DNA from: Acidobacteriaceae bacterium | GTDB taxonomy: Bacteria > Acidobacteriota > Terriglobia > Terriglobales > Acidobacteriaceae | Assembly: GCA_003156495.1 (NCBI GenBank) | Contig: PMHC01000018.1 | Span: 1-35,469, forward strand | Length of the DNA stretch: 35,469 bases | Reading direction: 5' to 3' | Shown here: positions 1 to 10,700 of the stretch, piece after piece | Layout of the letters: every line of letters begins with the position of its first letter | How positions within the stretch are numbered: position 1 is the stretch's first letter | Notes under the pieces: generated by a model | Database searches by the model: none | What the model was told of the DNA's origin: nothing | Seen by the model: only the letters and a program-made list of their open reading frames with translations | Translations under genes and position numbers: made by a program

Positions 1-2553
1 CGGATTGATCTGGGTCATGCTGAGCACGAGGGGAGCGCCGCCCTCCAGCGAACCGGTGTTTGCTTCGTCCGCTGTCCCATGTTCGAAGAAGATTCCATAT
101 CCGCCACGCAGAACTGTCTTGCCGCTGCCGGTCGGATCCCAGGCAAAGCCCACGCGAGGAGCGGGATTGAGGAGGTGGCTGGACATGCAGCCCGAAGGTA
201 TGCCGTTCTTACCGCATTGAACGATACCGTTGGTAACTTGCGGGTTGACGCTGCCGTCGCTTTCGTAAATTGGGATAACACCGTTGCTGCTGGCAACTCT
301 CAGTCCACCCTGGCTATCGACTGTAACCCCGCTTGCTGTTGTTGAACTGAATGCGGTCGGTTCCCAGTTATAGGCGTTGTTATTAAGTTCGTGAAAGGTT
401 CCGAACAGGCTCATGCGCAGGCCCAGATTAACCGTGAGCCGTGGCGTCATCTTCCAGTCGTCTTGAAAATACGGTTCGACGATCTGGTAACGCTGGCGGT
501 ATCGGCCCTGCCCGCTATCCTGCTGGAAGGTTGCAACCTTTCCCTGTCCGCCCGGAGTGTATGCATCGCGATAGTCATAGAGGAAATCGGCGAATGAATT
601 TCCGGTTCCACCCCTTAGATTGCTGAAGGTCAGCAGCCCTTGCGTATCGCCGGTAGCAGCCCCGATCGGCCCATTGGTCTGGTTCCGCTGGAAGATCACC
701 CACTGCGCGCCGAATTGGAAGTTGTGCCGTCTCCAGGTTTTGGTCAGATTATCGGCAAAGCTGTAGGTCGGGTTGCTATGCTCCCACGGCATGTAGCCGG
801 GATCGGTTGCAAAGCCGTAACCGCCGTACTCGGCATTGTTGCCAGCAATAGAAATTCCCGGCATCTTCGTGCTGCCATTGTTGAAGATGGTCCTCATGCC
901 GCATTGCGTAGAGGTGGAAGCTGACGTGCAAGATTCGTCGAGAGCCATGGGACGGGCCAAGCTCACTCCCGAACCGGCTACATCCGCAAGCGTGATATGC
1001 GAATTGGTGTAACTAGCGATGAATTCATTCAGAAAAGTGGGCGAGATCGCTCCGGTCAGGCGTGCCACGTAGCTGGTACCCGGCGCATAAAATCTGTTCT
1101 GGATGGTTGGGAAGCTGTTTTGCGTGCTGGCATACTGCGGAACCGGCGTGGTCTCGTTCCATTCATCGTGAATGTATCGGAAACCCGCCTGCCACTTGGC
1201 ATTGATGACGTGATCGATACGGAAGAGTTCCTCACGCCAGTAGGTCGGAAGCGAGACTTCACCATTGAAGCAAGCGGTGCCCGTGGAGTTGCATCCGCTG
1301 GTGGCGTTTGGGAGCGGGAAGATGCCGTTGCCCAAAAGAGCGGTCGCGTTCTGGTTGAGGAATACTGTTTCCGTTTGACCAGAAGCAGTGTAGGTTAACT
1401 GATTATTCGCAAAAGTGTAGGGTGTGCCGTTGAGTTCCGTTCCCGATTCTGGGCAGTCGGGATATGTCGTTCGATTGAAATCGACGCTGGAGTTCTCATT
1501 CAACGCCGCCGGGCAAACATCGCTAAAATCTCCGTTGCGCTCTGCGAGAGAGGGAACCGCCTGCCGATAGGCATACGGATCTTTTTCAATGCGCGCCTCC
1601 TCCGAGAAGAAAAAGTGTGTTTTATCCTTGGCGTCGTAAAGATGCGGAATCGACAGCGGTCCGCCGATGGTTCCGCCAAAATCGTTGCGGCGATAGAGAG
1701 GCGCGCTGTTGCCAACATCGAAGTATCCCTTGGCATTGAAATTTTCATTGCGGAAGAATTCGTAAACGCTACCGTGATACTGGTCCGTGCCGGACTTGGT
1801 GGTTACGATGGTCGTACCGTTGCCGGTGCTGGGGTACTGTGCTCCGTAGTTCGAGGTCAGCACCTTGATTTCTTGAATGGCGTCGATGCTGGGCGTCACG
1901 ATCAGAGAAGTATGGTCTTTGTTGATGCCAACGTTGAGCGTCTCCGAACCATCCACCTGAAAGCTGTTGTATTCCGTGCGCCCACCGTTGACCGAGTAAG
2001 ACACACTGCCCGCCATGCCGACACGGGCTTCATCCTGCTGCGTCTGGTTGCTGACGCCCGGAGCCATCGCTATCAGTTGCGAGAAGTTGCGGCCGTTGAG
2101 CTGAATGCCTGCAACTTCTTTGCCGGTGATCGTACCGCTGACCTCGGCATTCTCGGTGTTCAACTCCGTGACCGATGCGGAACCACCCTCGACAGTGACA
2201 GTAGATTGTGCTCCGCCCACCGCGAGTTGCACATTAAATACAAATGCTTGCCCCATGCCAAGTGAAACATCATGAGCGGAGACGTTGAACCCCGGTGCTT
2301 CCACAACGATCCGGTAGTGACCTGCCGTGAGGTAGGGAACGGTATACGATCCGGATGCGTCGGTTTCGGTGTGCAGTTGCACTCCGGTGTCCTGGTTGGT
2401 GATTTCAATTATGGCGTGACCTATGGCCGCGTTCTGCTGATCGGTCACTTGGCCGACGAATCTAGCATTCTGCGCGTGACTGGGAATGGCGACAAGAATG
2501 ACGAGAAATATAGGCAAAACTACGTCGAGGCGCTTCCTGAACAGTGCATACAT
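1..2553 (-). CDS. Oar-like TonB-dependent receptor, C-terminus outside window
   Basis: An open frame of 851 codons runs without a stop from an ATG at 2553 off the left edge. The protein starts with a signal peptide ending SHAQ, followed by a carboxypeptidase-regulatory-like beta-sandwich (about residues 30-115, with the typical sequence VTDQQNAAIGHAIIEI) and then a plug region with LNGRNFSQLIAMAPGV and VNGGRTEYNSFQVDGSE. Near the left edge is the barrel signature PRVGFAWDPTGSGKTVLRGG. These are hallmarks of the Oar-like outer-membrane receptors expanded in Acidobacteriota, which take up large substrates using TonB energy. The substrate cannot be told. An ATG at 2559 is possible, but AGGGA at 2561-2565 is better spaced (7 nt) for 2553. 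The gene begins 14 nt after the stop of the sigma/anti-sigma fusion gene, so co-transcription and translational coupling are likely. No N-terminal STN signalling domain is seen. Confidence 0.9.
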   Translation of the reverse strand, partial: MYALFRKRLDVVLPIFLVILVAIPSHAQNARFVGQVTDQQNAAIGHAIIEITNQDTGVQLHTETDASGSYTVPYLTAGHYRIVVEAPGFNVSAHDVSLGMGQAFVFNVQLAVGGAQSTVTVEGGSASVTELNTENAEVSGTITGKEVAGIQLNGRNFSQLIAMAPGVSNQTQQDEARVGMAGSVSYSVNGGRTEYNSFQVDGSETLNVGINKDHTSLIVTPSIDAIQEIKVLTSNYGAQYPSTGNGTTIVTTKSGTDQYHGSVYEFFRNENFNAKGYFDVGNSAPLYRRNDFGGTIGGPLSIPHLYDAKDKTHFFFSEEARIEKDPYAYRQAVPSLAERNGDFSDVCPAALNENSSVDFNRTTYPDCPESGTELNGTPYTFANNQLTYTASGQTETVFLNQNATALLGNGIFPLPNATSGCNSTGTACFNGEVSLPTYWREELFRIDHVINAKWQAGFRYIHDEWNETTPVPQYASTQNSFPTIQNRFYAPGTSYVARLTGAISPTFLNEFIASYTNSHITLADVAGSGVSLARPMALDESCTSASTSTQCGMRTIFNNGSTKMPGISIAGNNAEYGGYGFATDPGYMPWEHSNPTYSFADNLTKTWRRHNFQFGAQWVIFQRNQTNGPIGAATGDTQGLLTFSNLRGGTGNSFADFLYDYRDAYTPGGQGKVATFQQDSGQGRYRQRYQIVEPYFQDDWKMTPRLTVNLGLRMSLFGTFHELNNNAYNWEPTAFSSTTASGVTVDSQGGLRVASSNGVIPIYESDGSVNPQVTNGIVQCGKNGIPSGCMSSHLLNPAPRVGFAWDPTGSGKTVLRGGYGIFFEHGTADEANTGSLEGGAPLVLSMTQINP

Positions 2554-2567
2554 TGTCATGTCCCTGC

Positions 2568-5432
2568 CTAGTCGTGATGGGGCGTTAAAGTGCTGGATGA
2601 AATTACTGCATGATCCGTAGTAGATACAGGTATGCGGGAGACAGCAGTGCGCACCTCAGTGGCAGACACTGCCAGGTCGTGAAGGATAAGAGGCGCGGCT
2701 CTTGAGTGTTCATCTCCCGCATAAACAAGTTCTTTTGCAAGAAGTAGGTTATGTTGCACAACATCATTTATGGTCGCTGGATTGCTTACGATAGTGTCCG
2801 CGCCGCGCAAGCGTCCTATGCCCAATGCTGGGAATATTTCTTCCTGCTCCCTGACTGCGATTGCGAGATGATTGATATGTTGGCGTACGAGTTCGTTCAA
2901 CAGAGTACGCGCTGCCGGTGTCAAAGGTTTGGAGGAAGGATATTGATGCTGTAGATCGCCAAGACGGCTATTTTCACGGACTAAGGTCGCCGACGAATTC
3001 AGGAGCAGAAAGGCAAGTTGCTGACAGCGGTCTCGTAACACACGCTGAGTTTCGCAGTAGCTATCCAGCGGGCTTTCTCCCGCCACAACCGACATTGCCT
3101 TGAGTTGATACCCTGAAGCATTTCCCGACTTTGATTCAAAGTCCCGGTAACTGAGAATATTCGAGGTGACATTCGGTATCATCCTCAACCGATCGGCAAT
3201 TTCCCGCTTGCGGCTTTCGCTCTCGACAATGCCTGTTACGGAGATTCCTCTGGCAGCTTGAGATACCTGCAATCTTTCGGTATCCGCATTCAGCTCTTGC
3301 AACGCCAGCAATACACCTAATCTCGCAATATCAATGTCGGATTCGCTTGGGCGCACCGAGCCCGGTAATAACGGCAGCGAGGATGAGCGGGAACCTATAG
3401 AACTGAGCGGGCTAGCCGCCGGTTCGAACCTGCCCTCACTTGCCGGTCCCCATGGAACCACGTCATAGGAGAGTTCTGCGATTTCAATATTGTCCTGGTC
3501 TCGAAAGCGCAAGGTTCTCGCTACAGGATGAAGATCGCTCAGTCTCACTGTTAACGATTCGCTGAGTACTGGACCTACAGCTGCCGTTGTGGTAACGGTC
3601 AGCAGGTTGCTTCCTACTTTCTCAACGTGATCGCGTTCGCCAATGACACGATCACGCCAAGACTGGAAGCCCGCAGACGACATTGGGTCATTCCAATCGA
3701 GGCCTGCTTTTTCCATCTTCGCTTTCAATACGCGCTCATCATGATCGATGGGCTGTACTTTCGGACGACGGCGGCCATCGATATCGCGGTAGATGTCACG
3801 TTGCAATGCGCGCCCTGCAACATGAATCGCAACTCTCTGGTGGACAACACCCGGACCATGTGCAATGCGTTGGTTTCTTTCCGAACTTACGCTTTCGTTG
3901 ATAAGAGTTGAAGCGCTGAGCTGCTCTCTTTGATGATTTGCTGCAACCCACAACAGAGTGCTGCAAACCAGGACCAAAGCCGCAGCAGTGATCGGTACAA
4001 GCGGCCTGGCTCGCAGTAACGAGGCTATTCTCTTAGTTAGACAATTCCACGCTCGCACCGCAATTGGCTGTACGGTTCCAGCAACAATGCCATTATTCGT
4101 CCCTTCGCGCTCTGCTTCGACGCCATTCGCTTCAAGCATTGTGACAAGGTGCAGATCATCAAATTCTTCGTCTTCATTGGAAACGGCGACGAAGTGAGGA
4201 TCGATGTATGTTGCCTCAATCGAGGCTCCATCAACCGTAAAGCTGACAGCCACTGTCAACGTTCTGTCGTCGCTCAATGCAATCTCACGCTTCAGCTCCG
4301 GCGGAGCTTGTGGCGGTCGCTGGAGAATTTCAAGCGAGAGCATCAACATCCCTTGTTCGCTGAATACCTCAATCATGTCGAGCGTTTCGATCGAACGGGT
4401 TTCCACCTTGAGAATCGCGCATGGGGAACCGATGTTTCGCACCGCGACAACCTCGGCGTTCAGCGCGATGACCAGTCCCGAGGGGCGATGCTCGAATATC
4501 TCGCGCACTCTTTCTTGCGCGCCGGCGAAGATTCGAGCAAATGCTTCTTTCTCCGACAAGTCTGGCCGCTTTGATTTTCCCGTATGGCGGGTTGGTTTCA
4601 AAGATTCCTCCATCGAACGAGTGGGTGGCGGCGGTGTCCCACAGAACCTCATGACTTTGTAGAGACAAACTTTACAGCTCACGATATGCGCCAGCAGATC
4701 GCTTTCCAAGGGGCGCAGATTGAGAGTGTGATAGTGGCGTTCAAGAGTTGCGTTGCTCGGGCAAGGGCCGCACGAAGAGTTGAAAATACTTTGCAAAAGG
4801 TCATTTGCAAAATCGCAAGAAGGAACTGCGGCTTTGAGAGGTTTGTACTCTGGCGCTGGACCGCGACGCAGTACGTGTAGCTTGGAAGGGTTCACAAGAT
4901 ATGTTTTCAATTCTTCCCTGGCATACCCCAAGGCAAGATCTACAGAGTGTCTGGAGATCAAACAAATGGAGGCAATTTCCTCGGGAGATAATCCATGAAA
5001 GAAGCGGAGAAGAAAGATGCTTGCAAATTTTGCAGAACGCCTTCTCCATAAAAGGAAGACAAGAATCTTGCGTATTTCATTCTGCGCTTCAATTTGATCG
5101 AATGACGTTGACACTGACGTGCGCAAACGGATCGAGAACGTATCGAAATCGACTGCACCCAGCCCCAGAAATGTTTGGCTCAAGCCACATCTGCGCTCTG
5201 TCAAATAGGCAAATCGCAGGTGTGTGTAGAGAAGAGGTTCAATGTCATCCAGATTCGATACTTCATCGCGAAGGCTAAGAATCCGCAAAAAGGTATCTTG
5301 GACCAGATCCTCTGCGGCGGCGCGATCATTTTGCACAAAGTGCATCGCCCATCGCAGTAACCATGGGTATTTGGCGGCAAACAGACTATCAAGTGTCGCC
5401 TTGGAATTTTCACGTGGATTGACCAGATGCAT
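2568..5432 (-). CDS. ECF sigma factor fused to membrane-spanning anti-sigma-like protein
   Basis: The 954-residue protein has an ECF sigma-70 region 2 (about 15-85, with AAAEDLVQDTFLRIL) and a region 4 helix-turn-helix (about 115-178, with GLSPEEIASICLISRHSVDL). A zinc-finger anti-sigma-like motif H249-x3-C253-x2-C256 follows. Next come a soluble stretch (about 295-415) of unknown type, a single hydrophobic helix (about 478-498) and a periplasmic part. The periplasmic part contains LHPVARTLRFRDQDNIEIAE, a style I associate with acidobacterial anti-sigma-like proteins, and a BON-like segment (about 725-765, SVTGIVESESRKREI...). A usual ECF sigma factor is about 180-200 residues, so this chain appears to carry both sigma and its membrane regulator. 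The inferred role is envelope-signal-dependent transcription, with the sigma part held at the membrane until released. The start ATG at 5432 has GAGG four bases upstream. It is followed by a TonB receptor gene 14 nt downstream. Domain calls are by eye; the fused architecture itself is directly visible as one uninterrupted frame. Confidence 0.85.
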   Translation of the reverse strand: MHLVNPRENSKATLDSLFAAKYPWLLRWAMHFVQNDRAAAEDLVQDTFLRILSLRDEVSNLDDIEPLLYTHLRFAYLTERRCGLSQTFLGLGAVDFDTFSIRLRTSVSTSFDQIEAQNEIRKILVFLLWRRRSAKFASIFLLRFFHGLSPEEIASICLISRHSVDLALGYAREELKTYLVNPSKLHVLRRGPAPEYKPLKAAVPSCDFANDLLQSIFNSSCGPCPSNATLERHYHTLNLRPLESDLLAHIVSCKVCLYKVMRFCGTPPPPTRSMEESLKPTRHTGKSKRPDLSEKEAFARIFAGAQERVREIFEHRPSGLVIALNAEVVAVRNIGSPCAILKVETRSIETLDMIEVFSEQGMLMLSLEILQRPPQAPPELKREIALSDDRTLTVAVSFTVDGASIEATYIDPHFVAVSNEDEEFDDLHLVTMLEANGVEAEREGTNNGIVAGTVQPIAVRAWNCLTKRIASLLRARPLVPITAAALVLVCSTLLWVAANHQREQLSASTLINESVSSERNQRIAHGPGVVHQRVAIHVAGRALQRDIYRDIDGRRRPKVQPIDHDERVLKAKMEKAGLDWNDPMSSAGFQSWRDRVIGERDHVEKVGSNLLTVTTTAAVGPVLSESLTVRLSDLHPVARTLRFRDQDNIEIAELSYDVVPWGPASEGRFEPAASPLSSIGSRSSSLPLLPGSVRPSESDIDIARLGVLLALQELNADTERLQVSQAARGISVTGIVESESRKREIADRLRMIPNVTSNILSYRDFESKSGNASGYQLKAMSVVAGESPLDSYCETQRVLRDRCQQLAFLLLNSSATLVRENSRLGDLQHQYPSSKPLTPAARTLLNELVRQHINHLAIAVREQEEIFPALGIGRLRGADTIVSNPATINDVVQHNLLLAKELVYAGDEHSRAAPLILHDLAVSATEVRTAVSRIPVSTTDHAVISSSTLTPHHD

Positions 5433-5808
5433 CGCGCCTCTTTTATATACCCGTCAGAAAAAGGCTTCATCTCTCTTAGATTAACCAACTGTTTACCTTT
5501 AATTATTTCAACCGTAATTGATACAAAGTTTATCCATATTTAATGATTCCGTGGTTTGTCTGGGGATACTTTCTCACTCAGCACAAAGAAACCACCGTGG
5601 CGAGGCGCATAGTCAGGTTTCAGAACATTTCTAACAGCCTCAATACGACAACTGCTTATCTCGCATACATGGAATATGCGTTGTTAGCTTCCAACATTCA
5701 CCGAGCAGCGAAGCGGCCAAAACAGACTGTGACGCCGTTGCGTGAATTCACTCCCCTCTTCAAATGGGAGCAACCTCAACGCTGTTACACCGCAATGGAG
5801 ATGTCATT
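5433..5808. other. Divergent intergenic region
   Basis: This 376-bp gap separates the sigma/anti-sigma fusion gene (leftward) from the binding-protein-like gene (rightward). It is clearly AT-rich between about 5480 and 5560, as expected for back-to-back promoters. An open frame at 5543-5811 on the plus strand has no ribosome binding site and no recognisable sequence. I see no gene, RNA or repeat here. Confidence 0.7.
5518..5546 (+). promoter_or_regulatory. Possible sigma-70-like promoter
   Basis: TTGATA (5518-5523), a 17-bp spacer and TAATGA (5541-5546) lie in the AT-rich part of the divergent gap, about 265 bp before the next plus-strand start. The -10 match is poor and the leader would be long, so this is only a candidate. 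Confidence 0.2.
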
Positions 5809-7584
5809 ATGAAATTTACGAAAGTAATCCCCGGAATCCTGGCGCTCGTAGCAACAGCCGCGTTTGCGTCAGTTCTGTCCGCGCAAACTCTTGAGGTGCT
5901 AACTGCGGGATCGTCCGCGCAGTTCGGTCCATTCGCAGTTGCAGCTTGGGCGCTTGCCACAAATGGGGGCGTCACGGCCTATCACTACACCGTCAAGAGC
6001 GGCAGCACCTGCCCCCTCCCCGGCGCCACTTTTCCCTCAGCCTCAACCTGCTACGCATACCTCAATGATTCCCGCAGCTCGAGCATCCCCTACGAACCCG
6101 GCAACCTCTGGGTGGTGTGGAACACCAATAACCAAGTTTGGGCGTACCTGAGCGTCGACTCGACCGTAGGCGTGCGGGCGTTCCAAGCTACACCACGCGC
6201 TACTTTGGGCCTTGCTAATCTGCCAAGCAGCGGGCAGTCTGCCTATAACTCCTATTTTGACGGAAATGCTGACACGGCAATCACCACCACTGTCACTAAC
6301 GCGCTGAACGGCCAAGCTCTTACGGCTGCCAACACCGACATCCGTCCCGAGGACGCGCTGTTCGCCACAAACCGCACGCTCAACACGCTTGAGTATGCAA
6401 CGTCGGCAGGCAGTCTAATCGGCAACGCCATCCAGAGCGCATTCGGCTCCTCCCCCGCCGTAGCTCACCCGGTCTCCTTTGCTCTCTCCGGCGGTACCGA
6501 TCCCTTCTCCGGCGAGACGATTCCCACCATTTACACCATTCCCGTTGGCGCGGCTCCGGTCGTCTTCCTGGCCAACACCACCAATCTCTCCAGCGCAACC
6601 AACATCACCTCCGCCAATGCCGCCTCACTGTTCAGTGGCACGGGCAACTGCGCCGGTAACCTGCTCGATGGAATCGCCTCTTCCGTCGCGCTCAGCCCCG
6701 TCCTGCGTGAACCGCTCTCCGGAACCATGAATACGGTGGAGTACTCCGTCTTCACGCTCAACGGCAGCTCCCAGGAAACCGGCATTAACGACGACTATCA
6801 GGCGCCTACTTACAGCGACATCAACCCGCTGAAACTGCCCTGCGGCAGCGGCTATCGCTATCGCGCTGTTGGTACCGGCGATGAAGTCAAGGCCGTCCAG
6901 GCCACCGCATCGGGCTATACGGGAACGACAAACACTATCGGTTATGCCTTCTACAGCGTCGAATCGGTGGCTCCAAGCAACAGTTACAAGTACCTCACCC
7001 TCAACGGTATCGACCCAATCAATTCGAGCTACTCCGCGGGCTCGCTTCCAACCTGCGCCACGAGCGGGGGTATTTATGATTGCCCGGTCGCTGGCGGCAG
7101 TTCCTTCCCCAACCTGCGCAATGGCACCTACCCCGCATGGTCCGTCTATCGCCTCATCACCGACAGCACCGGCCTGACAAACGCACAAGCGCTGGTCGAA
7201 AAGTCGGATGCCTTGGTCGACAACTACATTCCAGACTACGTTCCCATCACTCCGGTCTGCGCAAGTTTACTTACAACAGGAACAACCGATGAACCCGGCC
7301 TGGCTGCCTACCGCGAGCACTTCGTGCCCAACTTTTTGGCCAGCACCATCACAGCCAACGACGGCCCGATTGCCCTCACCAGCATCGAATACAACGCTAG
7401 CGACACAAGCGTTAGCTGTGGCAGTGGCCATTCTGCCTACACGCTTCCTTCCCTCACCCTGGGCGGCTCGGATCCCGCAGGCGAGTACAACGAAGCTGGT
7501 GGCGACGTGGGCGGCACCATTGTCGTTAACACCACTGGTGCCTCGCTGACACCTCCAGGCTCCATTCAGGCCTCAACTCATTGA
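5809..7584 (+). CDS. Secreted periplasmic-binding-protein-like (PstS-like) protein
   Basis: The 591-residue protein starts at the ATG at 5809, preceded by ATGGAG eight bases upstream, and begins with a clear signal peptide (residues 1-25, ending VLSAQ). The mature part has features resembling type II substrate-binding proteins of the PstS group: an early TAGSSAQF stretch, a DSRSSSIPYEPGN stretch, and the segment TIPVGAAPVVFLANTTNLSS followed by ITSANAASLFSGTGNC. In PstS-like proteins the latter region leads into helices next to the ligand site. It is longer than a normal PstS (about 320-380 residues), is rich in Ser, Thr, Ala and Gly, and has several Cys residues that could form disulfides. 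No ABC permease or ATPase gene is nearby, so uptake by a dedicated transporter is not supported. It may be a surface or periplasmic scavenging protein. Family assignment is by motif impression only. Confidence 0.6.
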   Translation: MKFTKVIPGILALVATAAFASVLSAQTLEVLTAGSSAQFGPFAVAAWALATNGGVTAYHYTVKSGSTCPLPGATFPSASTCYAYLNDSRSSSIPYEPGNLWVVWNTNNQVWAYLSVDSTVGVRAFQATPRATLGLANLPSSGQSAYNSYFDGNADTAITTTVTNALNGQALTAANTDIRPEDALFATNRTLNTLEYATSAGSLIGNAIQSAFGSSPAVAHPVSFALSGGTDPFSGETIPTIYTIPVGAAPVVFLANTTNLSSATNITSANAASLFSGTGNCAGNLLDGIASSVALSPVLREPLSGTMNTVEYSVFTLNGSSQETGINDDYQAPTYSDINPLKLPCGSGYRYRAVGTGDEVKAVQATASGYTGTTNTIGYAFYSVESVAPSNSYKYLTLNGIDPINSSYSAGSLPTCATSGGIYDCPVAGGSSFPNLRNGTYPAWSVYRLITDSTGLTNAQALVEKSDALVDNYIPDYVPITPVCASLLTTGTTDEPGLAAYREHFVPNFLASTITANDGPIALTSIEYNASDTSVSCGSGHSAYTLPSLTLGGSDPAGEYNEAGGDVGGTIVVNTTGASLTPPGSIQASTH

Positions 7585-7626
7585 GATCTGTGTAAGAAGG
7601 GGCAAGGACAGGAAACGACAGCACAC

Positions 7627-7662
7627 TTTCCATCAGGGGACCTTCGAGTTCCCTGATGGAAA
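7627..7662 (+). terminator. Strong hairpin after the binding-protein-like gene
   Basis: A 14-bp stem (7627-7640 with 7649-7662, one G-U pair) closes an 8-base loop, 42 bp after the stop codon and 48 bp before the next start. The following T-tract is weak (TCTTGATT), so it may act as a terminator, an attenuator or an mRNA-stabilising structure. Confidence 0.6.
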
Positions 7663-7710
7663 TCTTGATTAAAAACAACTGATCTTTGATTCCAACTCCA
7701 GGAAGGCTCC

Positions 7711-10700
7711 ATGAAATCAACTTACGAAGCTTTGATCGATCTTCGGCGTTTCACAATCTGCCGTGTCTGGTGGTCCTATGTGTTGTTATTGCTCGGATTG
7801 GCTAGCTATGCTGTTGCCCAAACCGATGTTTCTTCTGGTTTCTTTCCCGGAGCCATCAATATCTATGCAGGAACCGGCGGGGCTACGGCCAGCGTCACCA
7901 ACGGCGACTCGCCCACAAACGACCCTATCGGCCGCCCTACAGCCGTGGCTGTAGACAGTGAGGGAGACGTATTTTTTGCGAATAGCACCTACCAGATTTA
8001 CATGGTCTATGCAGGTGGGTCAGTGCCTCCGATACTGGCCGCGGTCACCACGAAAGCCAGTACACCTGTGACACCCGTCGAGGGCGGCATTTATAACGTT
8101 GCTAATACCAATAGCGGTCCTTACAACTCGGGCTGTTCCAGTTCCGGTGTCACCGCGGCTAAGGCATACTTCACGAGTATCTCCGCGATCTGGCTCGACG
8201 CAAATGACAATCTCTATATCGCAGACTCGGGTTGCTATACCGTAAGCGAAATTGACCACGCGACCGCGGCCGCTCATATCATCGCTGGACAGGTCGGCAA
8301 AGAAGGCACCTCTTCTACAAACGCCAAGACCAACGGACAATCTCCAACCAGCATCAATCTGGGTCAGATCACCGACGTCAAGACCGACGCCTACGGCAAT
8401 GTCTACATTGTCGACGGCAATACAAACGCGGTGGTCTATGCCATCTACATGACCAGCGCCACGGCTCCTCCCCCGGTGCTAACTGCGGAAGGAGTAACTC
8501 CAGTACAAGGCGACATCTATATCATTGCCGGTAGCATGGATAATTACTGCGGCCCTTCACCCTCAAGCCCTTGCTACCAAGATGCTCCGGCGAAGAGCAC
8601 AATCCTTTCTGAGCCACAGTCTGTTTTTGTTGACACCGCAGGGAATGTTTATATTACAGACAATTGGGAGGATGTTCTCGACATCATCTACGTGGGTGAG
8701 GTAAACGGAGCCGTTCCTCCGGTATTGGTTAACGCAGGATATAACAGTCCCACAGTGAGCGACATCTACATAGTTGCGGGTACATACAACAAGACAGCGG
8801 TTAAAGCTTGCACAGTAAAACCCTGCGGCGATGGTGGACTCGCGACCGCAGCCTATTTCAAGACGCCCTATGATGTTCTTGTAGATTCGGCTGGCAATGT
8901 GTACATAGCCGATTACGGGGACAACGCCGTTCGCAAGATCGACACTTCGGGTTATATCTCGACTATTGCTGGAATCGACAATCCCTCTTCTCCAACCGCC
9001 AAACCAGCCACCTTGACCGCCGACGGAACAGCAGCTACGCGCGCGATCCTCTATCATCCGAGCGCGATTGCCTTCGATTCCACGCAGAGCAATCTCTACA
9101 TCGCAGACTACAACGACGTGGTCTGGCAGGTGGCGGCCGCAACGCCGCAGACCATTACTTTTCCCACGCTCACCAGTCCGGTCACTTACAGTGCAACCCC
9201 CATCACGCTGGATGCGACTGTACCGAGCGGCTTGCCCGTAACCTACACGGTCTCCTCCACCAGTCCCGCCACCGTCTCCGGTACCAGCGCAAGCGGCGCT
9301 TTGAATATGACCGGCGCCGGAACCATCGCCGTCACCGCCGCGCAAGCCGGGGGCACGGTCACATCTTCCGGCACAACCACCTATTACGCTCCCGCTACCT
9401 CCCTCACCCAGGACGTAACGGTAAACAAAGCGTCGCTGACGGTGACCGCCGACAGCCTTCACATGATCTATGAGTCCTCCGTTCCCACGCTGACCTACAC
9501 CACCAGCGGTTGGATCAGCAGCTCGGATCAGTCCAGCAGCACGGTGGTCACGGGCACGCCAACCCTTTCGACCACGGCCTCCAGCACCAAAGATTCCGGT
9601 ACTTATCCCATCACGATTGACTGCTCGTCCATGGTCTCAAGCGACTACACATTCAACTGCGCCAACGGCACGATGACCATCACCGGTGCTACCAAGCAGG
9701 CGATCACCTTTCCGGCACTCTCTTCTCTGGCCACCTATGGCCAGACCAAGACCGTTGCACTGTCGGCGGCGTCCTACTCCGGTACGACCCCCACCGGGCT
9801 GGCTATTACCTACACGGTGATCAGCGGACCGGGAGCGATCTCCGGCTCCACGCTGACCATTACCGGCGCGGGAACCATCGTCGTCCAGGCCAGCCAGAAC
9901 GGCAACGACATCTATGCGGGCGCCACGCCGGTGCAGCAAAGCCTTGTCGTCAATCCCGCGCCGCTGACGGTGGTTGCGCCCTCGCTCTCGCTCCCCTACG
10001 GGACCAACATCACGACGGAGCTGGCCGCCACCGCGCCGACTATTACCGGCTGGGTAGGCACTGACAGATCGTCACTAGTAAGCGGCAGTCCCAAATACGC
10101 CACCAGCGCCAGCAGCACCTCGGACCCAGGCAGCTTTACTCTTTCGGTGGCGCAAGGAACGCTGGCCGTGGCCTCGGCGGAAGCCTCAAATTACACCTTC
10201 ACAAACTTCGTTTCCGGAACCATTACCATCACCAAGGCCAGCCAGACGATCAGCTATGTTGCGCCAACGTCGATCACATACGGCGACTACCCAACCGTCA
10301 CAGCATCCGCCAATTCGAACACAACATCCGCCACGTCTGGCCTGGCGGTCACTGTAACCGCCACCGGGGCACTGACATTAACCTCCTCCAGCGGCACTAC
10401 GTTTGATTTCAACGCCAGCGGTGCCGGCACGGCCACTATCACGCTGACCCAGGCAGGCAACGCGGATTATGCCGCCACTACGCCAGTAGTGCTGAACTAC
10501 ACGATCAAGCAGGCCCCCCTCGATATAACAGCCACCAGTTACACACGAGAGCAGGGCGCAGCGAACCCGACCTTCGCGTACACGATTGGCACAACTACCG
10601 CGGGTGCGGTCGGTGGTTTCATGAACAGCGATACCGACATTCCTTCGGTGGTCTCCGGTGTGCCTGTGCTGACTACGACAGCAACTCAGGCTTCGCCGCA

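Noticed and set aside
5543..5811. 89-codon plus-strand frame before the binding-protein-like gene
   Set aside because: No ribosome binding site, no known motif, lies in AT-rich promoter DNA and overlaps the supported start at 5809.
8563..9462. 299-codon minus-strand open frame opposite the NHL/MBG gene
   Set aside because: Gly/Arg-rich with no ribosome binding site and no recognisable motif; it is the complement of strongly patterned repeat coding DNA.
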